From the NCBI RefSeq assembly GCF_001583495.1, contig NZ_LQAQ01000061.1:62001-126000 (forward strand): DNA of 64,000 bases. Direction: 5' to 3'. The notes under the pieces were generated by a model that was not told where the DNA came from, did no database searches, and saw only the letters and a program-made list of their open reading frames with translations. Of this stretch, positions 1-8,500 are shown in pieces. This DNA comes from Flammeovirga sp. SJP92 (lineage in GTDB: Bacteria; Bacteroidota; Bacteroidia; Cytophagales; Flammeovirgaceae). The translations under genes were made by a program, and so were the position numbers. Numbering within the stretch: the stretch's first letter is position 1; each line of letters starts with the position of its first letter.

Positions 1-190
1 CGGAATCGTATTTAATGGAGAGAAAAATGAGGACACAGAAAGCGTGATTCTTAAACATGCGAATGTCCCTTGCCTATTAAGATTACCTCAATTAGAAGAC
101 CTTGAGGCCGAAACCATTAAAAAGTACGCTTTGATCGTCAGAGAAAACTTAATTGCCAACAACATTATTACCGTTTCAGCACATGCATAA
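1..190 (+). CDS. bioD: Dethiobiotin synthase, C-terminal end (partial)
   Basis: The open frame enters from the left edge (codons begin at base 2) and stops at 188-190. The visible ~62 residues begin GIVFNGEKNEDTE and end with a helix-like tail. The GIVFNGE stretch followed by an acidic linker and a short 'LRLP' strand matches the end of BioD, the ATP-dependent enzyme that closes the ureido ring of dethiobiotin from DAPA and CO2. The identity rests on this motif plus the bioA gene that follows. The stop codon overlaps the likely bioA start (ATGCATAA), which suggests translational coupling. The N-terminal P-loop lies outside the window, so activity cannot be judged. Confidence 0.75.
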   Translation, partial: GIVFNGEKNEDTESVILKHANVPCLLRLPQLEDLEAETIKKYALIVRENLIANNIITVSAHA

Positions 191-1502
191 GAGTTTAGTA
201 GAAAGAGATCAGAGTTGTATTTGGCATCCATTTACGGCTCAAACATTGGCTCCTCCACCACTTCCAGTAAAAAGAGCGAAAGGCACTAAAATCATATTGG
301 AAGACGGAACTGAAATTATAGATGCGGTTTCCTCTTGGTGGGTCAATATTCATGGGCATGGCAATGAAGAGTTAGCAGAGACCTTAAAGCAACAGGCTTT
401 AGATTTAGATCATATCATCTTTGCAGGTTTTACGCACGAACCTGCAGTAAAATTGGCAGAGCAACTTATTCCTCAGTTGAGAGGTGACCTTTCTCGTGTT
501 TTCTTTTCAGATAACGGAAGTACTGCCAATGAGATAGCGATCAAGATGATCATTCAGTATTTCTACAACAAAGGAATACATACTCGTAAAAAGGTGATTG
601 CTTTTGAGGGAGCCTATCATGGTGATACTTTTGGAGCCTTATCTATGGCAGATCGCTCACCCTTCTCTAAGCCTTTTGAAGATTATCTATTTGATGTGGA
701 TTTCCTTCCTTTCCCTACAGAAGAAAATTGGGAAGAAGTGAGAACTCGCATGGAAACACTTTGTCAAACGGAAGAGTATTGTGCTTTTATTTTTGAACCG
801 CTTGTTCAAGGGGCTTCAGGGATGAGAATGTACAAAAGTGAGTGGTTGGATGAATTGATGGGAATTGCTCATGATCATGGTACATTATGTATTGCTGATG
901 AGGTAATGACTGGCTTTTACAGAACCGGTGAACTCTTCGCAACGCATCACCTCAAAAACAACACGCCTGATATCATCACGATGTCCAAAGCATTGACAGG
1001 AGGAATTATGCCATTGAGCCTTACGATTTGTACCAATGAGATCTATGATGCCTACTTGACTGATGATGTATTGAAGACGTTCTTCCACGGTCATTCCTTC
1101 ACTGGAAATCCATTGGCTTGTGCAGTAGCTTCGAAAAGTTTGGAAATGTTGCTGAGTGAGGAAAGGCAAACACAGATTAAAAATATTGTTGCTTCTCATA
1201 AAGTCTTTAGAGAAAAGATTAAATCCGCTCATTTCTGTAAGTCTGTAAGGCAAACGGGAACGATCCTAGCCATCGAATATGATAGTGAAAAAGAGACTTC
1301 ATACTTCAATTCGATCAAAGATGAATTATATAAATATTTCTTGTCGGAAAATGTACTCTTACGTCCCTTGGGTAATGTAGTATACATCAATACAACCTAT
1401 ACCATCACAAAAGACGAGTTAGAGAAGGTATACAACGTAATCGAGGAAGTGTTTTCGAACGGAATATCGGTCGTTCAAAAATCAAATGTCGAGTTAACTT
1501 AA
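183..1502 (+). CDS. bioA: Adenosylmethionine-8-amino-7-oxononanoate aminotransferase
   Basis: A 439-aa class III PLP-dependent aminotransferase making DAPA from KAPA with SAM as amino donor, a cytosolic biotin-pathway step. Visible family motifs in order are IWHPFTAQ near the N-terminus, SSWWVNIHGHG, FFSDNGSTANEIA, FEGAYHGDTFGALS, IADEVMTGFYRTG and ITMSKALTGG, where the lysine (residue 269 from this start) is the PLP-binding one, then FFHGHSFTGNPLAC. I chose the ATG at 183 because it overlaps the bioD stop and gives MHKSLVERD before the conserved block. An ATG at 153 in the same frame would add ten residues but lie deeper inside bioD. The two genes form the end of a biotin operon, closed by the hairpin at 1661. 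Confidence 0.93.
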   Translation: MHKSLVERDQSCIWHPFTAQTLAPPPLPVKRAKGTKIILEDGTEIIDAVSSWWVNIHGHGNEELAETLKQQALDLDHIIFAGFTHEPAVKLAEQLIPQLRGDLSRVFFSDNGSTANEIAIKMIIQYFYNKGIHTRKKVIAFEGAYHGDTFGALSMADRSPFSKPFEDYLFDVDFLPFPTEENWEEVRTRMETLCQTEEYCAFIFEPLVQGASGMRMYKSEWLDELMGIAHDHGTLCIADEVMTGFYRTGELFATHHLKNNTPDIITMSKALTGGIMPLSLTICTNEIYDAYLTDDVLKTFFHGHSFTGNPLACAVASKSLEMLLSEERQTQIKNIVASHKVFREKIKSAHFCKSVRQTGTILAIEYDSEKETSYFNSIKDELYKYFLSENVLLRPLGNVVYINTTYTITKDELEKVYNVIEEVFSNGISVVQKSNVELT

Positions 1503-1660
1503 ATTACGATGTACACCTTGTTTAAAGATGTAGATTTGAAAATATTTAACTCCAAAAGCATTTTAATTATATTATTTCTTGCTTTAGTGAAATAAAAATT
1601 GTTATTTAGTACACGAAAACAGCAATAAGAAATAGTTTTTGGGTTATTAAAGGAATTAAA

Positions 1661-1691
1661 AAGATCATCATTTTGTGATGATCTTTTTTTA
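1661..1691 (+). terminator. Rho-independent terminator after bioA
   Basis: A 10-bp perfect stem (AAGATCATCA at 1661-1670, TGATGATCTT at 1676-1685) with a 5-nt loop, followed by a run of T to 1690. It lies about 160 bp after the bioA stop. The intervening stretch 1503-1660 holds no gene. Confidence 0.85.
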
Positions 1692-1757
1692 TTTAATTGT
1701 ATTATTCCAATTTTAGGGAACCTGCTTTTCTTAAATAAAGAATTTCATAGGTTTATC

Positions 1758-2480
1758 TTAATCTTCTAACCACTCCCATTTGTATTCCCCCTCACCACTA
1801 TAAAATACTGCAGAAGTTCCATCAGAGGAGCGAAATTTAACCACTTTTTCTCCAGGAGGAGTTACTTTCTTTTGTTCAGCACCATAACTCACCTTTACAT
1901 TCTTTGCATCTTCAATGTAATAAGCAACAATATTACTAAGATCGTTACCACTACTACCAGAATTTTCACCTGCACCTAATACCATATACCATTCAGGTCT
2001 GCATTCTTTTAATAAAATAAAACCTCCCCTTTCTAAAGCAACATCTTCTATACGTATTAAGTATTCTCCACAACTTTCACCTCCATCAAAGTGTACTTCC
2101 AAAAAGAATGGGTTGATATCAGATATAATTGTATACTCTTCAGATAAAGATCTCATCGTATTAATTATCCCATTTGGTAAATGATAAGGAAAAGTGGTTT
2201 CAAAGCCAATCAACTGATCATTAATACGTAAACTAGTAAGTTTACTATCCAATTCTTTAATAACTTGAGGTAAACTATCATTTTCTTCTTGAAGAGAAAC
2301 CAAATTATTTAAGGATTTGAGTTGGCTTTCTTGTTCTTGCAAACGATTTTGAAGTGAGGTATTCTTGTTATTTAAAGCTTTTATCTGCGATTGATATTGT
2401 GCTAGTTCTTCTTTCGAAGGACCACAAGAAATAAGTAGAAAGAAAAAAGAGATATAAAAATATTTCATGATTGTTTTCAT
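1758..2480 (-). CDS. Predicted lipoprotein with coiled-coil N-terminus (paralog of the next gene)
   Basis: A 240-aa protein of unknown function. The N-terminus has a hydrophobic segment ending in LISC, a lipobox, so the mature protein is probably lipid-anchored at the cell envelope. Residues ~25-80 are rich in E, Q, N, L and S in a heptad-like pattern (predicted coiled coil). The C-terminal ~130 residues form a domain shared with the upstream gene product: both have a helix, then NPFFLEVHF / NPFYVKGHF, then an EYLIRIEDV / DYAIFIENI strand and a V-x-GAG turn. A second ATG at residue 5 is an equally good start. The gene sits 14 bp after its paralog and is probably co-transcribed. No family name recognised. 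Confidence 0.75.
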   Translation of the reverse strand: MKTIMKYFYISFFFLLISCGPSKEELAQYQSQIKALNNKNTSLQNRLQEQESQLKSLNNLVSLQEENDSLPQVIKELDSKLTSLRINDQLIGFETTFPYHLPNGIINTMRSLSEEYTIISDINPFFLEVHFDGGESCGEYLIRIEDVALERGGFILLKECRPEWYMVLGAGENSGSSGNDLSNIVAYYIEDAKNVKVSYGAEQKKVTPPGEKVVKFRSSDGTSAVFYSGEGEYKWEWLED

Positions 2481-2494
2481 TTGAGTCTTGAATA

Positions 2495-3223
2495 TTAGTC
2501 TGCCTGCCAGTAAAGCTTTAATTTTTCATCTTCTAAGTAAGCAACAGAAGAAGAGAAATTGGTAAAACCAATATAGATCACTTGAGGAGATTTAATTACT
2601 GGCTCTGGCTCATCTTCTTTTATCCATACATTAGCAGTATTTGTAACTGATAAAGCCAGCGTTCCGTTTAGATCAAAACCATCTTTATTCAATTCATATC
2701 CAGCACCAAAAACATAGTATTTTTCAAAGTCTCCTCCCATAAAAACCGCCAATCCTTGCTTATTATTCTCTATGTTTTCAATGAAAATGGCATAATCCTC
2801 TACTTCATCTTCATTAAAATGCCCTTTAACATAAAAGGGATTTACTGCTAGTGAAATACGATAAGTATCAGAAAGAAGCTGAAATGATTTATATAATTTT
2901 GCAGGCAAATTAAACTCTAAGAATGGATAAAAAATCTTAGGATCTGTTTTCCCTTTTTTAGACAATCTATTGAAGTCCATTTTAAGTGTTCTAAATTGCC
3001 CTAACAATAATTCATTTGTTTCCCTTAAAGCTTCTTGATCCCATTTATCCGTCACACCTTTCAAGGTATTAATTTGAATATCCCCCTCCTTTACTTTGTT
3101 TTCTAAGATAAGGTTGATGGAATCCAACTCTGCTATTTTTTGCTGATAGAACTCAATTTCTTGCTTATGATTTTCACAGGAAAACAGAAACAATAAGAGT
3201 ATAAAGTTTGTGTATGTTTTCAT
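2495..3223 (-). CDS. Predicted lipoprotein with coiled-coil N-terminus
   Basis: A 242-aa protein of unknown function, first gene of a two-gene unit. The signal segment ends in LFSC (lipobox). Residues ~20-60 look coiled-coil (IEFYQQKIAELDSINLI). The C-terminal domain resembles that of the neighbour at 1758. Here the segment GHFNEDEVEDYAIFI has the spacing of acidic FG-GAP/VCBS-like loops (GDFNGDGxxDyai), suggesting a possible metal-binding loop; this is only a resemblance. In the downstream paralog that loop is degenerate (HFDGGESCGEYLI). A tandem duplication followed by divergence is the simplest explanation. Confidence 0.75.
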   Translation of the reverse strand: MKTYTNFILLLFLFSCENHKQEIEFYQQKIAELDSINLILENKVKEGDIQINTLKGVTDKWDQEALRETNELLLGQFRTLKMDFNRLSKKGKTDPKIFYPFLEFNLPAKLYKSFQLLSDTYRISLAVNPFYVKGHFNEDEVEDYAIFIENIENNKQGLAVFMGGDFEKYYVFGAGYELNKDGFDLNGTLALSVTNTANVWIKEDEPEPVIKSPQVIYIGFTNFSSSVAYLEDEKLKLYWQAD

Positions 3224-3306
3224 AGTAGCTGATAGTTAAAAAAATTCAATTAAGTACCCCTCAAAAAGTTTGCCTTAAAATTAGATCACCAAATAGATTC
3301 TCATAT

Positions 3307-3348
3307 AAAAAAAATCGCAAGTGACAGCTCATGGACTAACACTTGCGA
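3307..3348 (-). terminator. Hairpin terminator with REP-like stem
   Basis: TCGCAAGTG (3315-3323) pairs with CACTTGCGA (3340-3348) over 9 bp, with a 16-nt loop. On the minus strand it is followed by eight T (A run 3307-3314). It lies directly after the stop of the 93-aa gene at 3355. The CGCAAGTG stem is the same as in the REP repeats at 3763, 4451 and 5289, so a repeat copy may serve as the terminator. Confidence 0.65.
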
Positions 3349-3354
3349 CTTATA

Positions 3355-3636
3355 TTATTTTGTTACTTGAATTAATAATTTGTTTAGAATTTCTTTCAGT
3401 TCCCTAAATCTTTCCTCTTTTTTAATAGTATACGCTAAATCTAAAAATTCTATCAGATGATCTTTATGGGCATCCCTAATAAATGAAGCTTCAAACACTC
3501 CTAATGATACATCTAACTTCATAATTAAATCCTCATAATACTTTAATTCTTTGAAAGCTTCTTTTCTATTTTCCTTGTTTTGATCTTCTATTAATGCGAT
3601 TTCTAACGCATCTATTAAAGTTGTTTTTAGTTCCAT
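3355..3636 (-). CDS. Small hypothetical protein, 93 aa
   Basis: The product (MELKTTLIDALEIALIEDQ...) is predicted to be all helical and strongly charged, with no signal or membrane segment. No family recognised. I chose the ATG at 3636 because the reading frame upstream (to 3771) runs into the REP repeat and encodes an unlikely Cys/Leu-rich stretch; the longer version would be 138 aa. A hairpin with a T run follows the stop, which supports it being a transcribed gene. The REP repeat and RAYT gene lie immediately upstream, so it may be a passenger of that patch. Confidence 0.5.
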   Translation of the reverse strand: MELKTTLIDALEIALIEDQNKENRKEAFKELKYYEDLIMKLDVSLGVFEASFIRDAHKDHLIEFLDLAYTIKKEERFRELKEILNKLLIQVTK

Positions 3637-3762
3637 ATCGTTAATCGGTTTATTAAATGGGACATATAATTTACAACTAAAAAACTTTAATTGCAATATG
3701 ATAGGGATTACTTCTAAGAAACATGGTGATAATAGAAGGCTTGAGAGTTTTATTACATAACC

Positions 3763-3830
3763 ATATCGCAAGTGTTAAGCGACAGCGTCACTTGTGATTG
3801 CATATTGGCGAAGTCTCCCGACTTCGAAAT
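3763..3830 (+). repeat. REP-type repeat, copy A
   Basis: A 68-bp unit made of two hairpins. Hairpin 1 is CGCAAGTG (3767-3774) with CACTTGTG (3789-3796) around the core TTAAGCGACAGCGT. Hairpin 2 is CGAAGTC-TCCC-GACTTCG (3809-3826), 7 bp with a 4-nt loop. The unit recurs at 4451-4514 in the same orientation and, in variant form, at 4601-4670, 5289-5350 and 5414-5482. It lies 10 bp beyond the 3' end of the RAYT gene, the usual genomic relationship of REPs to their transposase. Confidence 0.9.
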
Positions 3831-3840
3831 ACACCAAAAA

Positions 3841-4392
3841 CTAAATCATTTCAACATCAAATATCACATACTTCTTCTCTTCATAATTTCGAGCACTAGA
3901 ATAGAGGTAATCAGACGCCTCCACAACAAGACCATTACGTACAGGGTTTTGATGTATGTAATTAATTTTCTGATTTAAAATATCAGAACTATTGAGAATA
4001 ATCGGATGATTATGTTGTTGCCAGAATTGATATTTTGAATTGTTTTTATTCCGTTGTCCCGTCCTTTCAAACATCCATAACATCCAATCCCTTCTACTTT
4101 CTGAAATATTACCTTGAATAGACTTAATGATATTTTTAGAAGTAAACTTTTTCAAGTCTCGAACTATGGATTCTAGTTTCACTTTACCTTTTGATGATAT
4201 AACTAAATGTACATGATTACTCATCACTACATACGCATGGACAATCAATCCTTTTTCCTTCTTACAATACTCAAGGCTTTCAAATAAAATATCTCTGTAT
4301 TCTTTTCTTGAAAATACATCAATCCAATGAACGACCGTCATCGTTACAAAATAGCATGCTGTCTGATCGAAAAATTTATAGTTTCTGCTCAT
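3841..4392 (-). mobile_element. REP-associated tyrosine transposase (RAYT, Y1_Tnp/IS200-like)
   Basis: A 183-aa single-domain HUH endonuclease. The HUH motif is in VVMSNHVHLVI (H-V-H about residues 60-62). The C-terminal signature INYIHQNPVRNGLVVEASDYLYSS is typical of the RAYT / 'transposase IS200-like' group in Bacteroidota. The family nicks single-stranded hairpin DNA through a tyrosine and is thought to mobilise REP sequences. Length is normal for short RAYTs, and the frame is intact from ATG 4392 to TAG 3841. It is bracketed by REP copies in direct orientation (3763-3830 and 4451-4514), with further inverted pairs nearby. No classic IS ends or target-site duplication were seen. Confidence 0.9.
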
Positions 4393-4450
4393 GAATCGTT
4401 AGTTTTTGTTGCTTTATTTTCTAATTCTAAAGATAACAAAATCAGTAAGA

Positions 4451-4670
4451 ATATCGCAAGTGTTAAGCGATAGCGTCACTTGTGATTGTGTATTGGCGAA
4501 GTCTCCTGACTTCGAAACAACACTAAAATAAATTGTTAGATAAGCAATGTCAAAATTTAGCTCACTTCATATTTGTTTAAAAATTTTGAATTGAAATGTG
4601 TATTTCGAAGTCGGGAGACTTCGCCAATAGTTAGTCACAAGTGGCGCCTATCGGCTTAACACTTGCGACA
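4451..4670. repeat. Composite inverted pair of REP units (BIME-like), copy B/B'
   Basis: A REP unit at 4451-4514 and an inverted unit at 4601-4670 enclose an ~86-bp spacer. Both carry the CGCAAGTG/CACTTG hairpin and the CGAAGTC/GACTTCG hairpin. The left core is TTAAGCGATAGCGT; the right one, read in the same sense, is TTAAGCCGATAGGCGC, so an inner stem gains a base pair on both sides. The spacer resembles that of the element at 5289-5482 (shared ATATTTGTTT and AGCTC blocks). The whole thus behaves as a ~200-bp composite element. It lies in the 513-bp gap between the RAYT gene and the gene at 4906; nothing else was seen in the gap. Confidence 0.88.
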
Positions 4671-4905
4671 TTTGAAGTATGTCATATTATATTCTCATTG
4701 TTACTATTCGACATTTATAAACGCTAAAACGAAAAGTAAATTAAAATTGAATTGGAATACACTATTTCTTACTACACTTCTAGTTTAAAACTAAGCAATT
4801 CATGACAAAATGTTTAGTATATAGACATTTTTTCATGAATTTTTAGTTTGGAAAAGTTTTGGCTAATATAAAATGGAAACAAATGTTTAATTAATAATCA
4901 ATATT

Positions 4906-5187
4906 ATGAAAAAAGTAATATTTACATTACATAAGGCTCAGTTCAAAGGAAACTTATCTCCGCATGGCGAAATTGAAGCAAATGAAAAACTATTTCCTTA
5001 TGCTGAAAAAGAGTTTGGAATCAAAGTAGGAAGCAAAGGTTTACTTGATAAAAACAATGAAGAAGTGACTTTTATTGATGAGGATAAAATCATTTTCAAT
5101 GAATTCACTCTCTATTCTAAAATTGAAGACGAGTTAACTTTTGACGAAAAAATGGCAATTCAATTTTCCCAAAGACAGAAGAAGTAA
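4906..5187 (+). CDS. Small hypothetical protein, 93 aa
   Basis: An intact ORF beginning MKKVIFTLHKAQFKGNLSP with an acidic, soluble-looking product. No signal peptide, membrane segment or known motif. The start is supported by an AT-rich leader without competing ATGs. The gene lies between two BIME-like REP elements. The string TAATATAAAATGGAAA occurs both ~40 bp upstream of its start (4866) and ~70 bp downstream of its stop (5256), a possible sign of a small duplication or insertion. Function unknown. Confidence 0.6.
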   Translation: MKKVIFTLHKAQFKGNLSPHGEIEANEKLFPYAEKEFGIKVGSKGLLDKNNEEVTFIDEDKIIFNEFTLYSKIEDELTFDEKMAIQFSQRQKK

Positions 5188-5288
5188 TGGATATCAAAAT
5201 CATTCCTCCTATTTCATTTGGATTTTGATGATTAAACTATGAATCAGGGGGAATTAATATAAAATGGAAAACGTTTGCCTTGCAAATC

Positions 5289-5482
5289 CATATCACAAGT
5301 GTTAAGCAACAGCATTACCTGTGATTGGATATTGTCTCCTGACTTCGAAACCTATCAAAAACCAATTTTAAAACAAATATCAAGTTAAGCTCGATATCAT
5401 ATTTGTTTTGTGAATATCGAAGTCGGGAGACTTCGCCAATGATTAGTCACAAGTGGCGCCTATCGGCTTAACACTTGCGACA
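5289..5482. repeat. Composite inverted pair of REP units, copy C/C'
   Basis: A second BIME-like element. The left unit (5289-5350) is decayed: stem CACAAGTG with ACCTGTG, core TTAAGCAACAGCAT, and hairpin 2 lacks its first half. The right, inverted unit (5414-5482) is intact and almost identical to the right unit at 4601-4670. The ~63-bp spacer is related to that of copy B/B'. It occupies most of the 385-bp gap between the small gene at 4906 and the ileS terminator. Confidence 0.85.
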
Positions 5483-5513
5483 TGGTACCTATAACATAGA
5501 TTTTTGACAAGCA

Positions 5514-5547
5514 CAAAAAAAAACGGGTAACATCTCTGCTACCCGTC
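5514..5547 (-). terminator. Terminator of ileS
   Basis: Stem ACGGGTA (5524-5530) / TACCCGT (5541-5547) with a 10-nt loop, followed on the minus strand by a long T run (A run 5514-5523). It lies ~25 bp after the ileS stop. Confidence 0.88.
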
Positions 5548-5572
5548 TTCAATATCAATATGTAAGCTAAGA

Positions 5573-8500
5573 TTACTTGCTTACTTTTAATTTTACTTCT
5601 ACACCGTCAAGGTCAAGTACTGTTGCGTCTGCAACGCTGTCTTCAACTGATAGAGAAACTGCTTGTGTTTCTTCGCAGATATAATCCTTGAATGATTCAA
5701 AAGCTCCGTTTACCAATTCATCACCTTTTTCGGCAACGATATTGATTTTGTCTTGTACTTCTAAACCAGTGTCTTTACGGATGTTTTGCACACGGTTTAC
5801 AATATCACGAGCGATACCTTCTTTCTTCAACTCTTCTGTTAAAGTGATATCTAATGCTACTGTAATACCTTGATCTTTTGCCATTGACCAACCTGGGATA
5901 TCATCCGAAGTGATCAATACATCCTCAATTCCAAGAACAACTTCGTTTCCGTCAACATCAAATGTGTAAGAACCTGTTGATTCAATTGCTTTGATGTCGT
6001 CTTGAGACATTTGGTTTACTGTTCCAGCGATGCCTTTCATCAATTTACCGTACTTTCTACCCAATGTAGCAAAGTTTGGTTTGATGTGCTTCACAAACAT
6101 ACCTTCGTTCTCTTCTGTCAAGAACTCGATCTCTTTGATGTTCACCTCATGAGCGATAACTGCTTCAACAGCTTTGATTTGAGCCGTTACTTTAGCGTTT
6201 ACATCTGGAATCAAGATACGTTGTAATGGCTGACGTACTTTCAGCTTCTCTTTCTTACGGATAGAGTGCGTCAACGATGAAATTACTTGTGCCAAGTGCA
6301 TTTTTTCTTCCAAGTCAATGTTGATCAACTCTTCATTTACTTTAGGGAAGAACGCTAAGTGTACTGACTCTGCTTGATCTTTACCTGTTGCTGCATTCAA
6401 GTCTTGGAATAAACGATCCGAGAAGAATGGAGCGATTGGCGACATTAATACTGAGATCGTCTCCAAACATGTATAAAGTGTTTGGTAAGCGGCGATTTTG
6501 TCAGAAGCATACTCACCTTTCCAGAAACGCTTACGGTTCAATCTTACATACCAGTTCGACATGTCTTCGATTGTAAACGCTTGGATGGCTCTTGCTGCTT
6601 TCGTTGGCTCGTAATCATTTAAAGCGGCATCCACTTCTTTGATCAACGTGTTCAAACGTGATAAGATCCAACGGTCTGACTCATGACGCTCTTCCATAGG
6701 AACTTCAGCTTCTGAATACGTGAAGTTGTCTAGGTTAGCATATAATGAGAAGAAAGAATACGTGTTGTATAACGTTCCGAAGAACTTACGTTTTGTTTCT
6801 TTTACGCCTTCTAAGTCAAACTTCAAGTTATCCCATGGATTTGCATTAGAAATCATGTACCAACGTGTCGCATCCGCACCGTGCTCGTCCATTGTTTCGA
6901 ATGGGTTGATCACGTTACCTAAACGCTTCGACATTTTAGTACCTGTCTTATCCAATACAAGACCATTTGAAATGACGTTTTTGAACGCTACGCTGTCTTG
7001 AGTCATACCTGCAATCGCATGTAATGTAAAGAACCAACCACGTGTTTGATCCACACCCTCAGCAATAAAGTCTGCAGGGAAAGATCCGTCAAATACTTCC
7101 TTATTTTCAAATGGATAGTGCCATTGTGCATAAGGCATCGCCCCTGAATCAAACCATACATCGATAAGGTCTAATTCACGAGTCATTGGCTTACCGCTTT
7201 CTGACACTAAGATAATATCATCTACATACGGACGGTGTAAGTCAAATTCCTCCGTCAATTCACCGCTGTCAGTGATGTACTTCGGATCTCTTGGCATTAC
7301 GCCTGCCGCTACTGATTTCTTTACTTGCTCTCCTAATTCTGCTACTGAACCGATGCAAATTTCTTCGTTACCGTCTTCAGTTCTCCAGATAGGAAGAGGT
7401 GTACCCCAATAACGTGAACGAGACAAGTTCCAGTCTACTAGGTTTTCTAACCAGTTTCCGAAACGTCCTTCACCTGTTGCTTTTGGCTTCCAGTTGATGG
7501 TCTTGTTCAATTCAACCAAACGGTCTTTAACAACAGTTGTACGGATAAACCATGAATCCAATGGATAGTACAATACTGGCTTATCAGTTCTCCAACAGTG
7601 AGGGTAACTATGGACATACTTCGCTACTAAAAACGCTCTGTTTTCCGTCTTTAATTTGATAGCAATACGAACGTCCATTGATTTGTAATCCTTCGCACCA
7701 GATACTTCGTCTTCTTCGTATTCTGCTTTTACGAATTGCTCACCGAACTCTCCCATTTCTTTTACATAGCGACCTGTTTTGTCAACTAATGGAAGTGGAT
7801 TGCCTTTTTCGTCAAATACTACGATTGGAGAAATACCTGCTTGATTAGCTACTCTCTGGTCATCTGCACCAAAAGTTGGAGCGATGTGAACGATACCTGT
7901 ACCGTCTTCAGTAGTTACATAATCGCCAGGGATTACTTCAAATGCTTTTCCTTCAGGTTTTACGAACTGTAATAATTGCTCGTATTTTACACCTACAAGT
8001 TCAGCACCTTTATATTCACCTACTACTTGAGCAGGAACTAATTTTGCACCTTTTTCATACGCATCGAAGTCCGCATCCAATTGCTTCTTCGTTACATAAG
8101 CATTCAAACGATCTTTGGCTAAGATCACTGTGATTGGCTCATGTGTATACGCATTGTAAGTTTTCACTTTTACATAATCAATCTTCTCTCCTACAGCTAG
8201 CGCAGCATTTGAAGAAAGTGTCCAAGGCGTTGTTGTCCAAGCTAGGATATACACATCACCGTGAGCATTTTCATATAAAGCAGCAGACTTGTCGTCTTTT
8301 TCTACTTTAAATTGTGCTGTGATTGTAGTATCCGTTACATCTCTATAACAACCTGGCTGGTTCAATTCGTGAGAAGAAAGACCAGTACCCGCTGCTGGAG
8401 AGTAAGGCTGGATTGTGTATCCTTTATAAAGAAGATCTTTATTGTATAATTCTTTCAACAAGTACCATAGAGATTCCATGTACTTCTTGTCAAATGTGAT

